From Turbatrix aceti (lineage: Eukaryota > Nematoda > Chromadorea > Rhabditida > Panagrolaimidae): DNA of 64,000 nt. The notes under the pieces are model-generated. The model worked only from the letters and a program-made list of their open reading frames with translations. It searched no databases and was not told the DNA's origin. The stretch lies in assembly GCA_963969345.1 (NCBI GenBank), contig OZ017766.1, forward strand, positions 2,852,001-2,916,000, written 5' to 3'. Below are positions 10,347-23,713 of this stretch, one piece after another; positions within the stretch are counted from its first letter, which is position 1, and the number at the start of each line of letters is the position of its first letter. Both the position numbers and the translations under genes were made by a program.

Positions 10347-13300
10347 TTTGCCTAAAATTAGAAATTATAGAGCAAACGGATGCAAAAGTGAAATTGAAAA
10401 AAAAGAAACTTACAAATTAATCAAAAAATAATTCAAAATAATAACAAATTTGTAAATAAACAAAATATGCAAAAATAACAATCAAATACACAAATGAAGA
10501 AAAAGATTCCGAATTTGAAGTGGTCTGATTTCCTTCCCTTCAAGAGATATCGTAATAAAATTCGTGCTGAGAATCGACGGGCGAAACTGATGCGCGAGCG
10601 CACGTTGACTTTTGTCATTGGATTTGGATTTGATATCAGCCATTTTTTTCTATTTTAGAGATTTTTGAAGCATTTTTTTTCTCGAAATTATGCACATCGA
10701 ACATTCGAGCGAGCGGTTCGATTCGGTTAGCTCGGTGCGACTCGAATGTTCTTTGAATGGCAACTCTTGTGTCCCGGTTGTTGAGGTTTATTGTTGATGC
10801 AGATAATGAGAGAAACTTTCTTATCTATTCGTCGTTTTTTAGAAGTCAATGCGCACTTCATCTGAGTCGCGTTGATTGTTTTTGGATGTTTTTTGTCACA
10901 TACCTTCTTCGTGAAAGGATCGTGTTGGATAATTAATCGTCATGAAGTATACACCAGGGACGATGAATTGCAAATTACAATTTATTTCCTGCTTACTCTC
11001 GCGGTTGTTGGTCTTCCCGATTTTGAGAACCTGACTTTTCCTCCTCAATTAGCCCCCACGGAGGTTGCGTAACCATGCACTCATTGTTCGATTTCACTTC
11101 GAGAGCCTCTACCGCTGTGCCAAACTTTTTTGTCGCCTCGCGCGGGCGTCTCGATCAAGCACCGCAGCCGAGACTGGATTGCGGTCGGGATCGGGATCAG
11201 TTGTCATGCATACGCTCGCTCGGACAAAGGCCATCGTCGCGTTACGGCACCGCGCCGAGCGATCCCTCTCGAGGTCACCCAACCCCGTCGTTGGGCAAGA
11301 TCAGATCGCATGTCCGTGCAACAGGTGGCAATTTGGCCAGGTAAGCAAACAGCACCCCGGTTCCTCCTCCACCCCCGCCAGCAGATGTTTCGCCTGAGTG
11401 GGGTGATTTGAACGAGCCGCGCCAAAACAATAAACCCTCGTGTAATCCCACATGCCAGATTAGGTGGGCTTAGGCTGTTGACAGGCGTTGTCGGGCGTCA
11501 GAGGATGACTAATTTAAATTTGCACGCTTCAAAAAGCATCATGTGCCGGGCGACAGCGAGACCACCCTGTCAGACGGGGTGCACCACAGTGCCTACAGTA
11601 ATCGACCACAGAGTTGGCTGCTTTTGTAAAACAGACCAAAAAAACAGTGCATTCAATTTTTGAGACCCGGAAAAGGTACAAGATCGGTAATTTGTTTTCA
11701 AAAGCTTCATTTTCCCCTGTTCAGTTCATAATTACACCTTTGCAACCTTCCGGCAATTAAAAAACCCCGACTCGGTCTTTCATTTCCTGCACCGTCCAAA
11801 CGGAAACCAGGAAGACAGGTGGTGGCAAAAGTGACGTGATGCCCCGCAACATCCATTACGACTCGTAATTTGCCGTGTAGTCCAGACCGACCGGGTCACG
11901 ACTCAATTAACACCAACCCCTCCCAGGCCAGGTGTGCCAACAACGACGGCGCCCGTCTCGGACAAATGCATTGTTTTGACAGCGTTTCGTCCAAATCGGG
12001 TTGAATAACGGTTTGCCCGGCGGTGTGGCACGCGGAGGTGGCATCGAAGGTGTTGGGCCGATGCGAGGAGGATTTCCACGGTGAGCAAGGTGACGGTGGT
12101 TCTGGGGGCAGGGATGACAATGAGAAGGCGCAGGCAGGGGGCTGAAAGGCAACCGAAGACAATAAATCCATCAGACACCAGTTTTTCGAGTTTGGCTTTG
12201 CTAATGTGTAAATATTCAATTTGAGTTGATTTCCATTTATTCATCTCATTTTGTGGGAAAAAACAGCTTTGGCATCATGAACCCTCTTTTGGCACCCGAA
12301 ATAATTCAGGTAGTCCGTTTACACCTGGCACCTGCACGATTTGTTTCATCAAAGTTATTTTATCTGATTAACCCCCGCGCGGTCGCCATTTGTCATCCGT
12401 GTACCTGCTCACCTTCTTGTACAGGTGTCCGACGGCTTATCTCACAGTGTTCGTCGCTCGTCGATGGCACGCGTCGATCGGCATCCTCAAAGCGGACCCG
12501 ACGTGCCGAAGCAACAAATCTCTGTCGACGACACATGCCAATGCCAAAAAAAGTGAAATTCGATCGCCTCCCGGCCGGTTTCGTCCTTTTCTGCCGTATC
12601 GTCTGCCGATGACGCCACCGGGGATTAGCGCGGCGATGTGGGAAGGCGACAAAAACAAATCGGGTGGCAGGGGGTCGAGTGCCGTTCGTCGCTGCGGTGG
12701 GGGGTCGGTGACCGTGTCAGCGGAGAGGATTACCACGCTATTTTGTACATCCATCATCTGCGGCTTTCGGGGAGGGGAGCATATTGGCCAGCGCTGATTT
12801 TGGGCGATAGATAAGCGGAGTGGCCTGCAAGTGCCAACCACAGACGATTCTTGCGAATAAAAAATTTTAAAAGAGAATAAAAAAATCGTTGTCGCGCGCT
12901 CGTGGCGTGGCGCAGACTGGCCAAAGGCCATCCATCCGTCTCCGCCAGCCGTTCCGCGTCCCCTCTCCGATCGCCCATAATTCAAAAAAATTCAAAAGCA
13001 CAGCCCGGATCACTTGTCCGCCACTCCCTGCCGTTATGGATGCTTCTGTGCCTCTCGCGCACCCACTTTAGCGGAGGGATGCATCGGCAGCCAGTCACTT
13101 GGCGCCCGGCCCAGCGATCCGATCGCCAGACGACTTTGTGAAACCACCACCGACAGCGGACAGCAGCAGACGAGTCGATTCGCTCTGGTTCGTTGCACAA
13201 AGTGGTCGGCAGTCATTCAGTAGTCGTAACTGACTCCCTCTCAACTTGTTTTTGAGTCATGACTTTTCTTCGGTGTTCCCGCGCTTTTTCATGCCCTCTG

Positions 13301-16300
13301 CACGCTCGGGTTGTCTTTTGACAGCCATCTGGACTCCCCGAGGCCCGATTGCCCCCTTTGCTTGCCCCGAAATCAATTTTTTTCCGATCCCGCGCGTAGA
13401 CTGATATCGACCACGACCTGGCTTCTGACTTGTTGGCGCGCAAATAGGTATAAATCTTTTTTAGTATGCACTTTCGCCCAGTTGTTTGTTTAACGCCTCG
13501 GCTAATGGGTCGACGGTCACCGGTCACCGGCCGCTGTGTGCCCGGGTTAACGAGCAAAATCTCCATATACCAAGCAAAAAAAACAGGCGACGGTGGAGCA
13601 AAGAGCCATAACATGCTAATTTTATGTGTTTTTTTCTCCCTCGCCGATGCCCCGGATCCTGGCGACTGGAAGACGCCGTCTTCCGGGTTTACGGGAGCTT
13701 TTTGGTATTTCTATTACAGAAAAAGGCTTGTGTTTTCGTGGCCTTTATCGGCGAGGCACACACCTGCCTTTCGGTTTTTTTTGTTATGGCTAGGGTAAAA
13801 AAACATCGCACAGCCTGTCATGACTGCGGTTTGCACCTCTTTGAACCTGTGGATTGATTGATCAGAGCTGAACTCCTTGTCAGGCGTCCTTTGACCAGCG
13901 CCCAACCCTCCCAGATTAGAGCAAGCCTCCAGTCACCTCGCCTCGTCTGGCTGATCCGCGGCGCATAATCCACCTCCGTCTCCCGATCGGCATTGTATCG
14001 GTTTGTGTGCCGTCCGGTGGTGTCCTTAGATGCCGAAAGCGCCACGCAAGGTGCTAAGTTTAGCGATTTGTCAGCGTTTTTGTTGCCATTGTTCGGGCTG
14101 CTCTGCGGATGTTTTGATGTGCCGCCTCCGCGTCCGCCATCGCCGCCTTTGCGATCGGCAGTATCGGTTTGTCGGCGCCGAGTTCGGCGAACCACCAGGT
14201 ACGGCACGTCGGCCGGTAGTGGTCGATGTGATTTGTCTTTACAAAAAAAAAGTTATACTTTTATTTTTTGCGGTTTTGTTGGTCTCGGACGGTCAAAAAT
14301 ACAAATGTCTGTTTTTCATCTGGGCGGAGCCAGAGATCCCAACGAGATAAATACTTTTTACCAGACTGACGGTTTTAGGGTGCTCAACTTTTTGACAAAA
14401 AAAAGTTCTCTTTCCTTTTTTTGCGGCGGCAAAGGGCGCAGTCGTTTTTTTAAATAGTTCAGCAAGGTGTAAAAATTCAAACGCGTGCTTCGATTTCTTT
14501 GTTCGGAGTTCAAACAGCGGCAAAAGTTGTTGAATTAGTGGAGCCGAGCCGCGACGGGGTTTTTAGTGGTGCTGCCCCGGACAACGACGACGACGAATTC
14601 ATCACCACTGTCGGAAAAAAACTGCTGTAGGTGGTTGACTGGCTTAAAAGTGCCTGTGGGTACATTACCGTATTTTTTTTATTCAAGCCGAATATTTGAT
14701 TGCACTTTGCATGAGTTTCCATTGTTTTGTTCAAAAAATGTTTTTGTCGAGCCCGGCTCGACTGGCAGCCCGGCGTCCATCCCCTTCTCCCAGCAGGATG
14801 CCTGATTCGGCCAGGGCGCGACCGCTTCATCCGGCGCACACGCAATCCCCTTCGATTCAGTTGTTGTTTTGCGCGACCAAGACTGCTAAATCTCTCGCCA
14901 TCTTCAGTCTCGGCCCCGATCTCGATCTCGATTTGACCGGGTGGGATGATCTTGACTCACTCCTCCCCGGATCCAATTCCCTCGCTCCTCATGTAATGAA
15001 TCTCCTCCGCCTGCCACGGCACGCATCGAGAGCGGATGCTCATTAATGGGTTAATAAAAGCGAAAATAAGGCCCCTCTCAACTTGTGCCCGTTCAAGTGC
15101 CACCTGGGTCGGCAGCAATATGGCAGCCACTTGGTCCAAAGCCGAAGGGTCCTTTACGATCCCGTCGACGGTCGATCGAAGCCTCTGTCTTTTTACGATC
15201 CGCACCTGATGCGCGAGGAGACGAGCTCCTTGCCCCGTCTTGAAACCTGCTTTTATGCTCCTCTCTGGCGCCAAATATTCTTTTTTACGGTCCGAGTTGT
15301 AAAAACTCCGGAAAAAGCAACATTTGGGTTTATCACAATTTTTCGATCTGCAGAAGCAAGTCGTGATTGATGCCAGCATGTTCCTTCTCGATTTGTTTCG
15401 ACTCTTTTCAAACTCCTCTCCTGTGGCACCCCCAGCGCAAACAAGAGATCGCTATCAGCTGTTCTGTCTTGCCAAAGCTCCGAGTGACATGCGCCCCTCC
15501 GGAACAGCTTGCGCGCGTATTTTGAACACGTGAAACATTCGTCAAAACAGGGTGCGGTGTGATGAATGACATCGTATTTACAACCATGCCAGATTATTTT
15601 CGTTCAATGAGTCGAAAATCATGAAGTACCGTTTTTGTTACTTTTTTTACAAATCCTGGAGCGAAAATCAAGCAGCTGCAGCCAAACTTTTTATTGTTTT
15701 GCATTATTTTTCCCACAAATCATAACTTTTCGAATCCGTCAAACTTTCGTAATTTATTGTCATTTGATTTAATTTTCGGGGTATTCAATTCAAGTGTGTG
15801 TGAAAAGTCGACCTTTTGGGGTCGTTAATTTCAGTCAAGTGTCAACAAACAGTTGCCACTGCTCTTCGCCACCAGCCGTCATCACCCGTTTTTTCAGGGA
15901 GGGTAGAGTGTTTACTCTTCCTTCCCGCCCGCCTGGCCGGCATCCTGTGGCTTCAGGAAGGAAGTCGACAGTGGCTGCAACTTCCGATTTTTTATCGTTG
16001 CGCACCATGTGTTTTTCTAGATTTTGCGTGTGCATGCTTGTTTCGCGATCGACTGCGCTGCCACATGCGCGGCACATATGTCGTCGGCCAACAAACTATG
16101 AGGACTGGGCCGTCATCGCGCCCTGGTCGTCGACCAGAACGGCTGTGGCGGTCGCTGCGACCGACGCTCTCTTTGCCTGTCCACCTCGCTGCCATCCCCT
16201 CCGATCGACTCGCCTGTCCGTGCGCACAGTCATTGAGTGACTGGCCGGTCCGGCTGTGAAGGTGCCGTCGTCGTCGATCGGCTCGAACGAATGATTCACC

Positions 16301-17121
16301 GGCTCGCGCTCGTTCATCGCTTGCTTGCTCGCATGGATGGATAGCGGGCGAAAAAGGCGTCTTTGTTTTTTTTGTGAATGCTTTCAACTTTTTTTGGTTC
16401 CCTCGCTCATAGACTGGCTGCCCTGTTGTTCTTCTACTCCGGCGATTTGCCCTTCCTTTCTTTGTCTCGCGAAGCACCATGTGATTGTGATCCAGTTCGT
16501 TCCGGCACGACGGAACGCCCGGACCGGACAAGGGAGGGGAGGTGGTCGACAAATGAGTTTTCAATGATCTCCCCCGACTTGGTGTCAGTTGAAAGCGAAA
16601 ACGATCGTAAAACGTTTCGGCAGAATGATTTTGGTCTGTCACAAAGTAACTTGTTGAAAACATTCACAAATAACGAAAAAAACGTGTTATTACGATGTTA
16701 CATTAAATCCAGTGGTTTTTCGTTACTCAGTCAACCTGTCTCTTTTTTTGTTCTTTGTATCTTGATTTTCGTTGTAATACCGTTATTTGTCTTGCAATTA
16801 CCGACTTTCATCCAATGTCAATAGCGGGCAGATTATGTCGTCTAACTCAATTACAACGGCATTTTGGTCAGATTTTGCTGGGTTTTTTGAGCAAACGCGT
16901 CTGACCTATTCTTTGTTCGATGTTTACCTTCGATTTCATGCCGTTGTGCCTCCGCGCCATTTCCGAGGGCACATTCACTCGCATTCGCCGGAGTCGTGTC
17001 GCTTTCCCAGTCGATCGGGCGTGCGTGGTTGCGATGGCATCGCTCTCTGCCACCTGCAAGGCGTGTTTCTCGGACCAGATTGCTATCAGGCACACTAACC
17101 ATCCCCACTTCAGGACTCGAC
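10347..17121. other. 6.8-kb gene-poor region upstream of dishevelled
   Basis: No coding gene is supported here. Open frames are short and lack splice context or recognisable domains. The sequence alternates GC-rich patches (11.1-11.4, 12.4-13.3, 15.9-16.3 kb) with T-rich runs. The left end holds the BET leader exon and promoter. The right end ends with a splice acceptor (cccacttcag) 11 nt before the dishevelled ATG. No tRNA, snRNA or spliced-leader gene was recognised by eye. Long upstream regulatory sequence of a developmental gene is the simplest reading, but this is inference. Confidence 0.4.
10699..10751. repeat. Inverted repeat near the BET promoter
   Basis: The 11-mer gaacattcgag at 10699-10709 is perfectly complementary to ctcgaatgttc at 10741-10751, with 31 nt between them that are also rich in partial complements. 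It lies about 350 nt upstream of the BET start. It could be a hairpin in an RNA or a two-site binding element. Confidence 0.5.
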
Positions 17122-19527
17122 ATGTCGCATGACGCATCGGTATCCTCTGCCAACTTTGACAGTGATTTGGAAGAATCCAGGGTAGACGAGCCCCAGCCAC
17201 CGTCACCCGCTCCCCCGATGTTCGGTCCAACAACAACCCGCGTATACTATTTCTACGACAAGGATGAGACGCCGTACTGCACGGACATCCAGATCCAGCC
17301 GCAGCACCTGACGCTGGGACTCTTCAAGACGACGCTCCCGAGGACGAATTTCAAGTACTACAACTACACGCCAGACGAGCACGGCAAGGACGTCAAGCTG
17401 GAGGTCCGGAATGAGGCGACGGTGCTGCAGCCGTCGAGCAACGGCATCTACTACGTCTACCTTCTGACGGACGAAAGCGCGCCGTCCCTGGTGTCCGAAC
17501 CGGTGAACACGAAGGTTATTCCCCCCAAGAGAAAGCATCAGGTTCGTTTTTTACTTCTGTTTTGGAAATTTATTTTGTCTGTGTTCTCAAATTACGACTT
17601 TTGTGCCAAAAAAGAGCGATGGCAAAAGCAGTATGGTTCGTACTGAACCGCACGAACAATTAGGTGATTATGATTGACATTTGCAACCCGTCGAGCTTGG
17701 TGCAGCCGTTTTCGCGGCCGCTTCGCTGTCTAGCTTGCATCGATGCCAATCAACTTTTACGGTGCGCCACTGACTAATTATGCTGTCTTTTCCCTTGCTC
17801 ATTAACGAGTCTAACGAGCGGGGACAATATGGCGCGGTGTGAGAAAATCTGTCGCATAATCGATAGCTGAGGCACGCGCAATCGGATGAATAATCAGAAC
17901 AATCTAATTAAATTTATTTGCAAACAGATTTTAAAAATGATCCTTTTTTAGTACCCCCTTCCTGCGATCACAGCTCGGCACTCGAATGCGAACCGTTTTT
18001 CCCGTCACAACTTCCAACCGATTTCCCGTCGCCGAGCAGGTTCCTTCCGCCACATCCAGTACTACGATGACTCGACCATCATGGATGACACCAACTTTTA
18101 CCCCGACACCGACATTCGCTACGCGTACTCCGACGAAGAGTCTTCCACGTTCACGTCGGTGTCGCAGCAGAGGGAGCGCAACATCCGTCGCCGGTACGGC
18201 AAGACCAAGTCTTCGCGTCGTCGTCGTCACTCGCCCCCTTCCTTCCTCAACACGACCAACTCCGCTTCCGACGCGTCGATTGCCGTGGATTTGATCACCG
18301 TCACGTTCGACTTGAGACACGACATCCCCCTCGGACTCATCGTAGTTGCGCAGTCCTCTGCGAGGGGCGATGGCGACGACGCCATCGTGGTCTCCGGAGT
18401 GTCTCCGAACTCGCTGGCCTCGGCAGACGGGCGCATCAGACCGTCCATGATCATCATAGAGGTCAACGGAATATCTCTTTCGTCGTACCACGTGGAGCAG
18501 GCCATCGACATCCTCAGGCAGGAGGTGAGGAAGAAGGGCCTGCTGCAGCTGACCTGCGCGAAGACCGAGAAGGAGAGGTACGTGCTGCCGGACGACACCG
18601 TCATGCCCATCAACACCTCCGCATGGGTGCAGCAGACGACCGCGATCCACAGACAGCAGCTCAACGGCATCACCGAAGGTTGGTTTTTTTCGATTTTGCC
18701 TGCTTCCATGCAACTAACCCCCCGCTTCAGCTATGCACTCGCCGAGCCGCATGAACATGGTCTATAACCCTGGATGCCTGAACGCCGGCGGACGGCCCTC
18801 ATCGGGCGTCGGTACCTCGATCGCTTCGGACAGTGCGTTCTCTTCAGCGCCGGCCGGCAACACGACGACCATCTACCAGGCGCAGCCGAAGCGCTACCAC
18901 CAGCAGGACACGATGCTCATCGCGCAGGCTATGGCGTCGCCAACCGGAGGACTCGACTGCAAGCCCAAGCAGGGCCACGCAAAGACCTTCGAGGCCAACG
19001 ACATGTTCGACTGGCTCCGAAAGTACGTCAACGGCCTGGAGAGCGAGAAAAAGTGCCAGAAGTTCTCCGACAAACTCGTGCACGAAGGCCTCATCGTGCT
19101 GCTGCAGAACAAGAAGACGACTTTCACGCGAGAAGTTCGCTACGCCTTCACCGACAAAGTCATCGGTAGGGAAAATATCACTTTTGAAGTATGTCTAACC
19201 CTTTTTTAAATTTCAGTCGCCCTGAGCAAGAGACCACTCGGCGTCCTCAACACCCATCCCGCCATGGACGACACGCTGCCGGCGAAGGCGCCTGCCTCGA
19301 AGGGCATCGGCTACCGCCTGCGGAAGCTCTTCTGCGTCCACGCGCCCCGCCAGCCGACCGCCTTCAACCCCTCGGACACTGAGAACGCGGCCCCGCTCCA
19401 GTACCCCGTCTCGCGTGCCCCTGGCGGCCAGCGACTCGTGCCATCCGTGCAGGGCGGAGACAGCGCCATGCTCCCCGGCGTCAGGCAGAACTACTACATG
19501 CAGTATCAGAGCACTCACATTCCCTAG
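17122..19527 (+). CDS. DSH: Dishevelled, Wnt pathway scaffold
   Basis: Dishevelled relays Wnt/Frizzled signals in beta-catenin and polarity pathways. Exons 17122-17541, 17952-18678, 18731-19165 and 19217-19527 give 630 residues. The DIX domain is at about 36-125 (YYFYDKDETPYCTDIQI). A basic region with RRRYGK and SRRRRH runs follows at about 210-235. The PDZ domain is at about 254-340, with the PLGLIVVAQS carboxylate-binding loop and ADGRI. The DEP domain is at about 440-530 (FDWLRKYVNGL and FSDKLVHEGLI). This is the full DIX-PDZ-DEP order of the family. The ATG is 11 nt after an acceptor with no coding exon before it. The first intron (410 nt) is long for this window. Which dishevelled paralogue this is cannot be told. 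Confidence 0.93.
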
Positions 19528-19867
19528 GTCTCCATCTCGTTGTCGTTGCCCCATGCTTAACGGGTTTCCCTCCTTCTCTGCCTATAACCTCTTCGACAGG
19601 AGTCATCGTCGTATCGTATGAATCGCTTTAGACTCCTTTTGGTCCCTTATATCCGTAACAGATTGTAATCACGTTTTCGTTGGCAAACAAAGCAGTGTGA
19701 TGTGTGTCAATTTTTTATTTTTGGCTTTGAAAAACGAGGGAACACAAAGTCAAGGGTGCGCTATCGGTAACTACTGGGTTTCGCGGCACCTACCGTAAAA
19801 ATATCGTTTCAAAAGATTTCTACTTTTTGAACGAAGAAAACAAAACCAACCACATCGAGATGGCTGG
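19528..19867. other. Convergent intergenic region, dishevelled and Tudor gene
   Basis: This region holds the 3' UTRs of dishevelled (plus) and the Tudor gene (minus). It is AT-rich toward the middle. No further gene is seen. Confidence 0.4.
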
Positions 19868-22158
19868 CTACGACTCATGGCTGATGGAAGACGCGAGCGT
19901 GTTGCATTCGTCGTCCGAGCTGTCAGAGTACGACTCTATTGGCTGGCTTTCACTGCGTTCGACTGCGAAGCTCTTGTCAATGAGTTCCTGGTCGACTGTC
20001 GGGCGATCGCGTCGATTTCGTGGTTTCAGATTCTTGACAGGAACCACATTCGTGATGTCGAACGAGTTTTTGAGGTTCACGACATCGCAAGTGACGATTC
20101 CCTCGGCCTGGATAACTCGACGGAAGCATCCGGCCGCTGCGTCGTCCCACGAAGCGTTGCAGTGCGGCACGATGCACGGCATTGTGAGGCTCAGAGAGAA
20201 AGGCGGCTCTTTGAGGTGCCTGAATAAAACACAAGTCGCTTGCAAGCAGCAGAAAAAAACTTACTTTGGGTGAATCATGTGGACGGAATCCGCCAACACA
20301 GTGTCCTGCGATCCGTGATCGATGAAACGGATTTTGTACATCTTGATGGGGTCCTCCTAAAAAGTACAACTTTGTTGACCATAAAAACCCCCCGATGACA
20401 TACGGATGAATCGTTCTGCCGCGATTCCAAGACTTTCATGATCTCGACGCGGCGCCACAGATAGCCCTTGGCATCGTCGCCCTGCTTTTCGTAGACGCCG
20501 AAAACTCGTTTTCCACCCTTGAGCGTTTGAATGCTAAAAATATGTTTTTAGTGATCATTGAACCAAATTTTCGTCAAAACATACACATGCGAACAAGAAA
20601 GAGGGAGAGAGTTGGCGCGGACCCCGTAGAACTCATCCAGAGTTTGGCTCAAAGTACTCAGGGCTTTTTCAGTTTTGTCGAAGCTTTTGGAGTCGCTTTC
20701 CTCCGTGGTGCAGATCACCCGGGCGAAAAAGCGTTTGGGAGTGGCTTTCTGAACAAAACTGGAGTACAAAACACGCAATTCGACAACAAACCTCATTGTC
20801 ACCCTGCGGAATGACATTAACGCGATATTCGCCGGTCGGGCCCACCGTGATGTAGCCTTGCAATTCAAGCTCCTCTGGACTGAACGGGACAAAGCAGGGC
20901 AGGTCCCTGGAATTCAAAACATCTTCCCAATCCGCTGCAGAGGTGCCGTAGAATAATTTGGTCACGTCGATAGATAGCTCAGAAAATTCAACCGGCGGAT
21001 CCTCGGTGAATAACTCGCCTCCCTCGACGTCGTACAGTTCCTGATCCATTGCATCGTGCTTGTGAAGGACCTTGAGTTGGCCAGGGCACTGCATTGCGAA
21101 CATTTGGTTGATCGAGAACCTATAAAGTATAAAATGCACTGCATTCAACACCTGATTTTGACACGAATCCAAACATACCCGAGGTAGTCAAACTCGCGAG
21201 TCTGCTGTTTCTCGTAAATTTCTTTGAGGTCGTTTTCCTGGAGACCATTCAGGATGACTCGGGGGAATTCGTTGTCATTGTTGACCGCCTTTGTCGTCAG
21301 CTGAGGAACGACCCAGACGGCCTCGAATTCGCTGAGCACGCTCTTGATTGTATCAACTTCTTCCGAGGACCACAAATCCTGAAAAAAACAACAACTACAG
21401 TAACCAAACTGATCGGAAAAGTCAAAATGTAGGCTAATCACGAAGAAATAAACGTTATTTTGTTACATTTTTAAACAAAACTACAGTAAGAGAAAAAAAA
21501 CATAAATCCGTGTTTTGGATTAAAAAATGTCATTTTCTCCCCACTTACACCATCGGCAGGATCAACGTCGTGCAAGGCAACCCCAATCGCCTGCCATGGG
21601 TACGTCCGGTAGTCTACTGGCATTTCTTTGATATACCGGACGTCGGCAACGCTGTACTTGCCATCGTCGATCATGAAAACGACCACTTTCTCGGTTGACA
21701 GGTATTGGATGATTCTGGCTCGGCCAAGGATAGTTTTGTCGACAGGAGCCATAACGTAGGAATTCAGCTCCATGCAGTTTGCAGGCTCCAATCCGGCGCT
21801 AAAAACAATAGTTGACAATAGGAAAAACTTCACGGAACTCACTAATAATCAATTCTCAACCGGAAGGTTATATCATTGAAGAGCTGAATCCATATCTCAC
21901 TCGGCGAGTAGACGTTGAGGACTTTGGCATGATACTGAGCACGACAGCGAATGCGATGAATCTAAAAGCACGCTTCTAGAAATCTGCTAATGGGTGAAAG
22001 AATCAAGTCTTTTCAGAAGACATGATCGGAATTGCACTTGAAGGTGCCCCACCAAATAAAAAAAAACAAAAAAATCTCACTTTTTCAGGCCCGGCGATCA
22101 TTCGTTGCATGCGGTCATCACGCTTGAGATACGGTGACGGTGAACGATTAATGACCAT
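19868..22158 (-). CDS. Protein with two Tudor domains
   Basis: Nine minus-strand exons (22158-22081, 21961-21843, 21798-21549, 21378-21179, 21119-20792, 20748-20585, 20533-20404, 20356-20265, 20219-19868) keep frame through every junction and give 570 residues. The first Tudor region (about 30-150) contains AKVLNVYSPSEIWIQL and a core with FMIDDGKYSVADVRYIKEMP. The second (about 326-460) contains KRVFGVYEKQ and YKIRFIDHGSQDT, where FIDHGS corresponds to the usual Tudor F-x-D-Y-G. The spacer is acidic and the C-terminus is Ser/Asp/Glu-rich. Tudor domains bind methylated Arg or Lys, and multi-Tudor proteins in animals often act in germ-granule or small-RNA pathways. The specific role here is not known. 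The start follows the first in-frame ATG before the conserved region; an upstream in-frame start region also exists. Confidence 0.82.
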
Positions 22159-22807
22159 TGTGGTCAATTCTCGGAAAACAATAAACAGTCGTCTGCCCTC
22201 AAAAAAGAAAGAATCGACTCGAACAAAGATACGAACACGAAAAAATAACAAAATGGGACAAAAAGAGACACATTTCGTGTTGAAACCATTTGTTACGATG
22301 ACGATACTTTTGAAAGTCGCGTTCGAAAAAACGGTCGTTTGAATCTTCTTGACGCATTAGGGGATTGGGGACTTGTAGGCAGCTTTAGGTATTTAGATGT
22401 TTATCAAGATCTTTACCACGCGGTTGGATAATGCCCGTGGCACAAATGTTCAGATGGAAATTTACCATTTAAAATTTATTAAACTTATTTATTGAAATCT
22501 GGACAGGCTGTCGATTGTAACGTGGAATAAACAAAATTATCTTTTTTGCAACAGACTGTTATGAGCGGAGACCAGTCACCGTTCTTCTTGCAAAGAACCT
22601 CGCCAACTTATCTTTCATGCCGTTTTGGATGACTCGTATCTTCAGTCTTCTCTTTGATGTGCCCTCATGCGCAGTCATTAACGTTATCAGCATCTGGATG
22701 CATAGATAACGTGTGAAAAAAGTGAGCAGCTTGTTTTGTACTTTCAAAAAAATACAAAGATTGTCGTCTTTTATTTCGAGCCGACGTGCAAAAAAATCAG
22801 AAAACAG
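22159..22807. other. Intergenic region between Tudor and small membrane-protein genes
   Basis: Both neighbours are on the minus strand. A 44-codon open frame starting with an ATG (about 22693 down to 22559, minus) is basic and unrecognised, and may simply lie in the 3' UTR of the upstream gene. Nothing else is supported. Confidence 0.35.
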
Positions 22808-23072
22808 TCAAATGTGTGCCGTCCGGTAAAAAGACATTGTTTCGCGTTCCTTGCGCATCTTGTGCATCCGCCAGTGCTGGCACGGCGAAAACGGCGAGCA
22901 ATCAGTGATGCCCACGCAGATGCACACGCAGCAGAACCCGAACGCTATGAAGCTGACCACGACGAAGACGGTCGTGAAGTGGAGCATCTGCAAGGCCCCG
23001 CCTTAACTTTGACCGAACACCCAAAAAACCAACCTGAAACCAGGAAATGAGATCCTGGTAGCCGGTATCCAT
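22808..23072 (-). CDS. 72-residue single-pass membrane protein
   Basis: Two exons (23072-23034, 22987-22808) join in phase 0 across a 46-nt intron with a good donor (gttggt) and acceptor (ccttgcag). The product has a short acidic N-terminus (MDTGYQDLISWFQ), one strongly hydrophobic helix of about 24 residues with several Cys, then a basic C-terminal tail with Cys, His, Arg and Lys. A stop in frame just upstream of the ATG, inside the same exon, fixes the start. No family is recognised. It is short, so the call relies on the intron joining a perfect transmembrane helix. Confidence 0.55.
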
Positions 23073-23713
23073 TGCTGCCGACGCCAATCAATGCATATCT
23101 GAGAAAAACAAACACTTAGAGGCCGGGCGAGGAGACGCAACGCCACTGCCGCAGCGCATGACGCCCTAGGGCTCGGACGGGCCTGGGTACGTCAGAGTCG
23201 GTTGGGATGACGACGTGCCGTCCTCGGCCGCCCAGCAAAGTTGAGTCCGGAAGTCAAGGACTTGCGAGACGGCTTGTCGTGGCGCCCGGACCCTAGCGGG
23301 CAGTTGCAGCTCGCTGTTCTCGAAACAACAGTCCCCCCGGGAGCCGGCAGTCAGCAGCAAACCGTAAACGAACCCTACGCGAAATCCACCACCGTTTGAA
23401 TAATTGTCCCCTGACACAGTTGGTGCAAAAAGAGTGCAAACTGACACGTAGTCCTCCTTAGGTCCCGGAAAGGTGCACTGGAGCTTTCCGGAGCGTCCAC
23501 CACGTAAAAAGTGAACACGGAATTGAAAAACTGTCAAATTAATTTTTTTTACGATTTTTTCTTCCCTTCGACTTGTTTTTCTACTTTTCAGCAATTTTTG
23601 ACTCTAGCAGTGTTCTCAATTTATGATTCCTACAAGCGTAGTTACGGTACGGTTACGGCAGTGTCAAGTGCATACAGGGTAAATTCTGAACAAAATAGGG
23701 TTAAATTTAGCGC
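23073..23713. other. Intergenic stretch with a GC-rich unassigned ORF
   Basis: This lies between the RING gene's stop side and the small membrane-protein gene, both minus strand. Bases 23166-23594 hold a minus-strand open frame of about 140 codons with coding-like GC content and several Cys, but no ATG at its head and no recognisable domain. A possible donor (gtaccc) near its end would join the next exon in a frame that ends quickly, not the transmembrane frame. It may be an upstream exon of an unmodelled isoform or chance. Confidence 0.3.

Noticed and set aside
10700..10730. ggttcgattcg resembles a tRNA B box.
   Set aside because: No A box, acceptor stem or cloverleaf can be built around it.
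11065..16660. Many open frames of 60-220 codons in the region upstream of dishevelled.
   Set aside because: They lack domain signal, splice context and consistent frame. GC-rich patches alone explain them.
17615..17663. Possible extra dishevelled exon flanked by an acceptor and a gtgatt donor.
   Set aside because: It is 49 nt long and would shift the frame of the following PDZ exon. Skipping it keeps phase 0.
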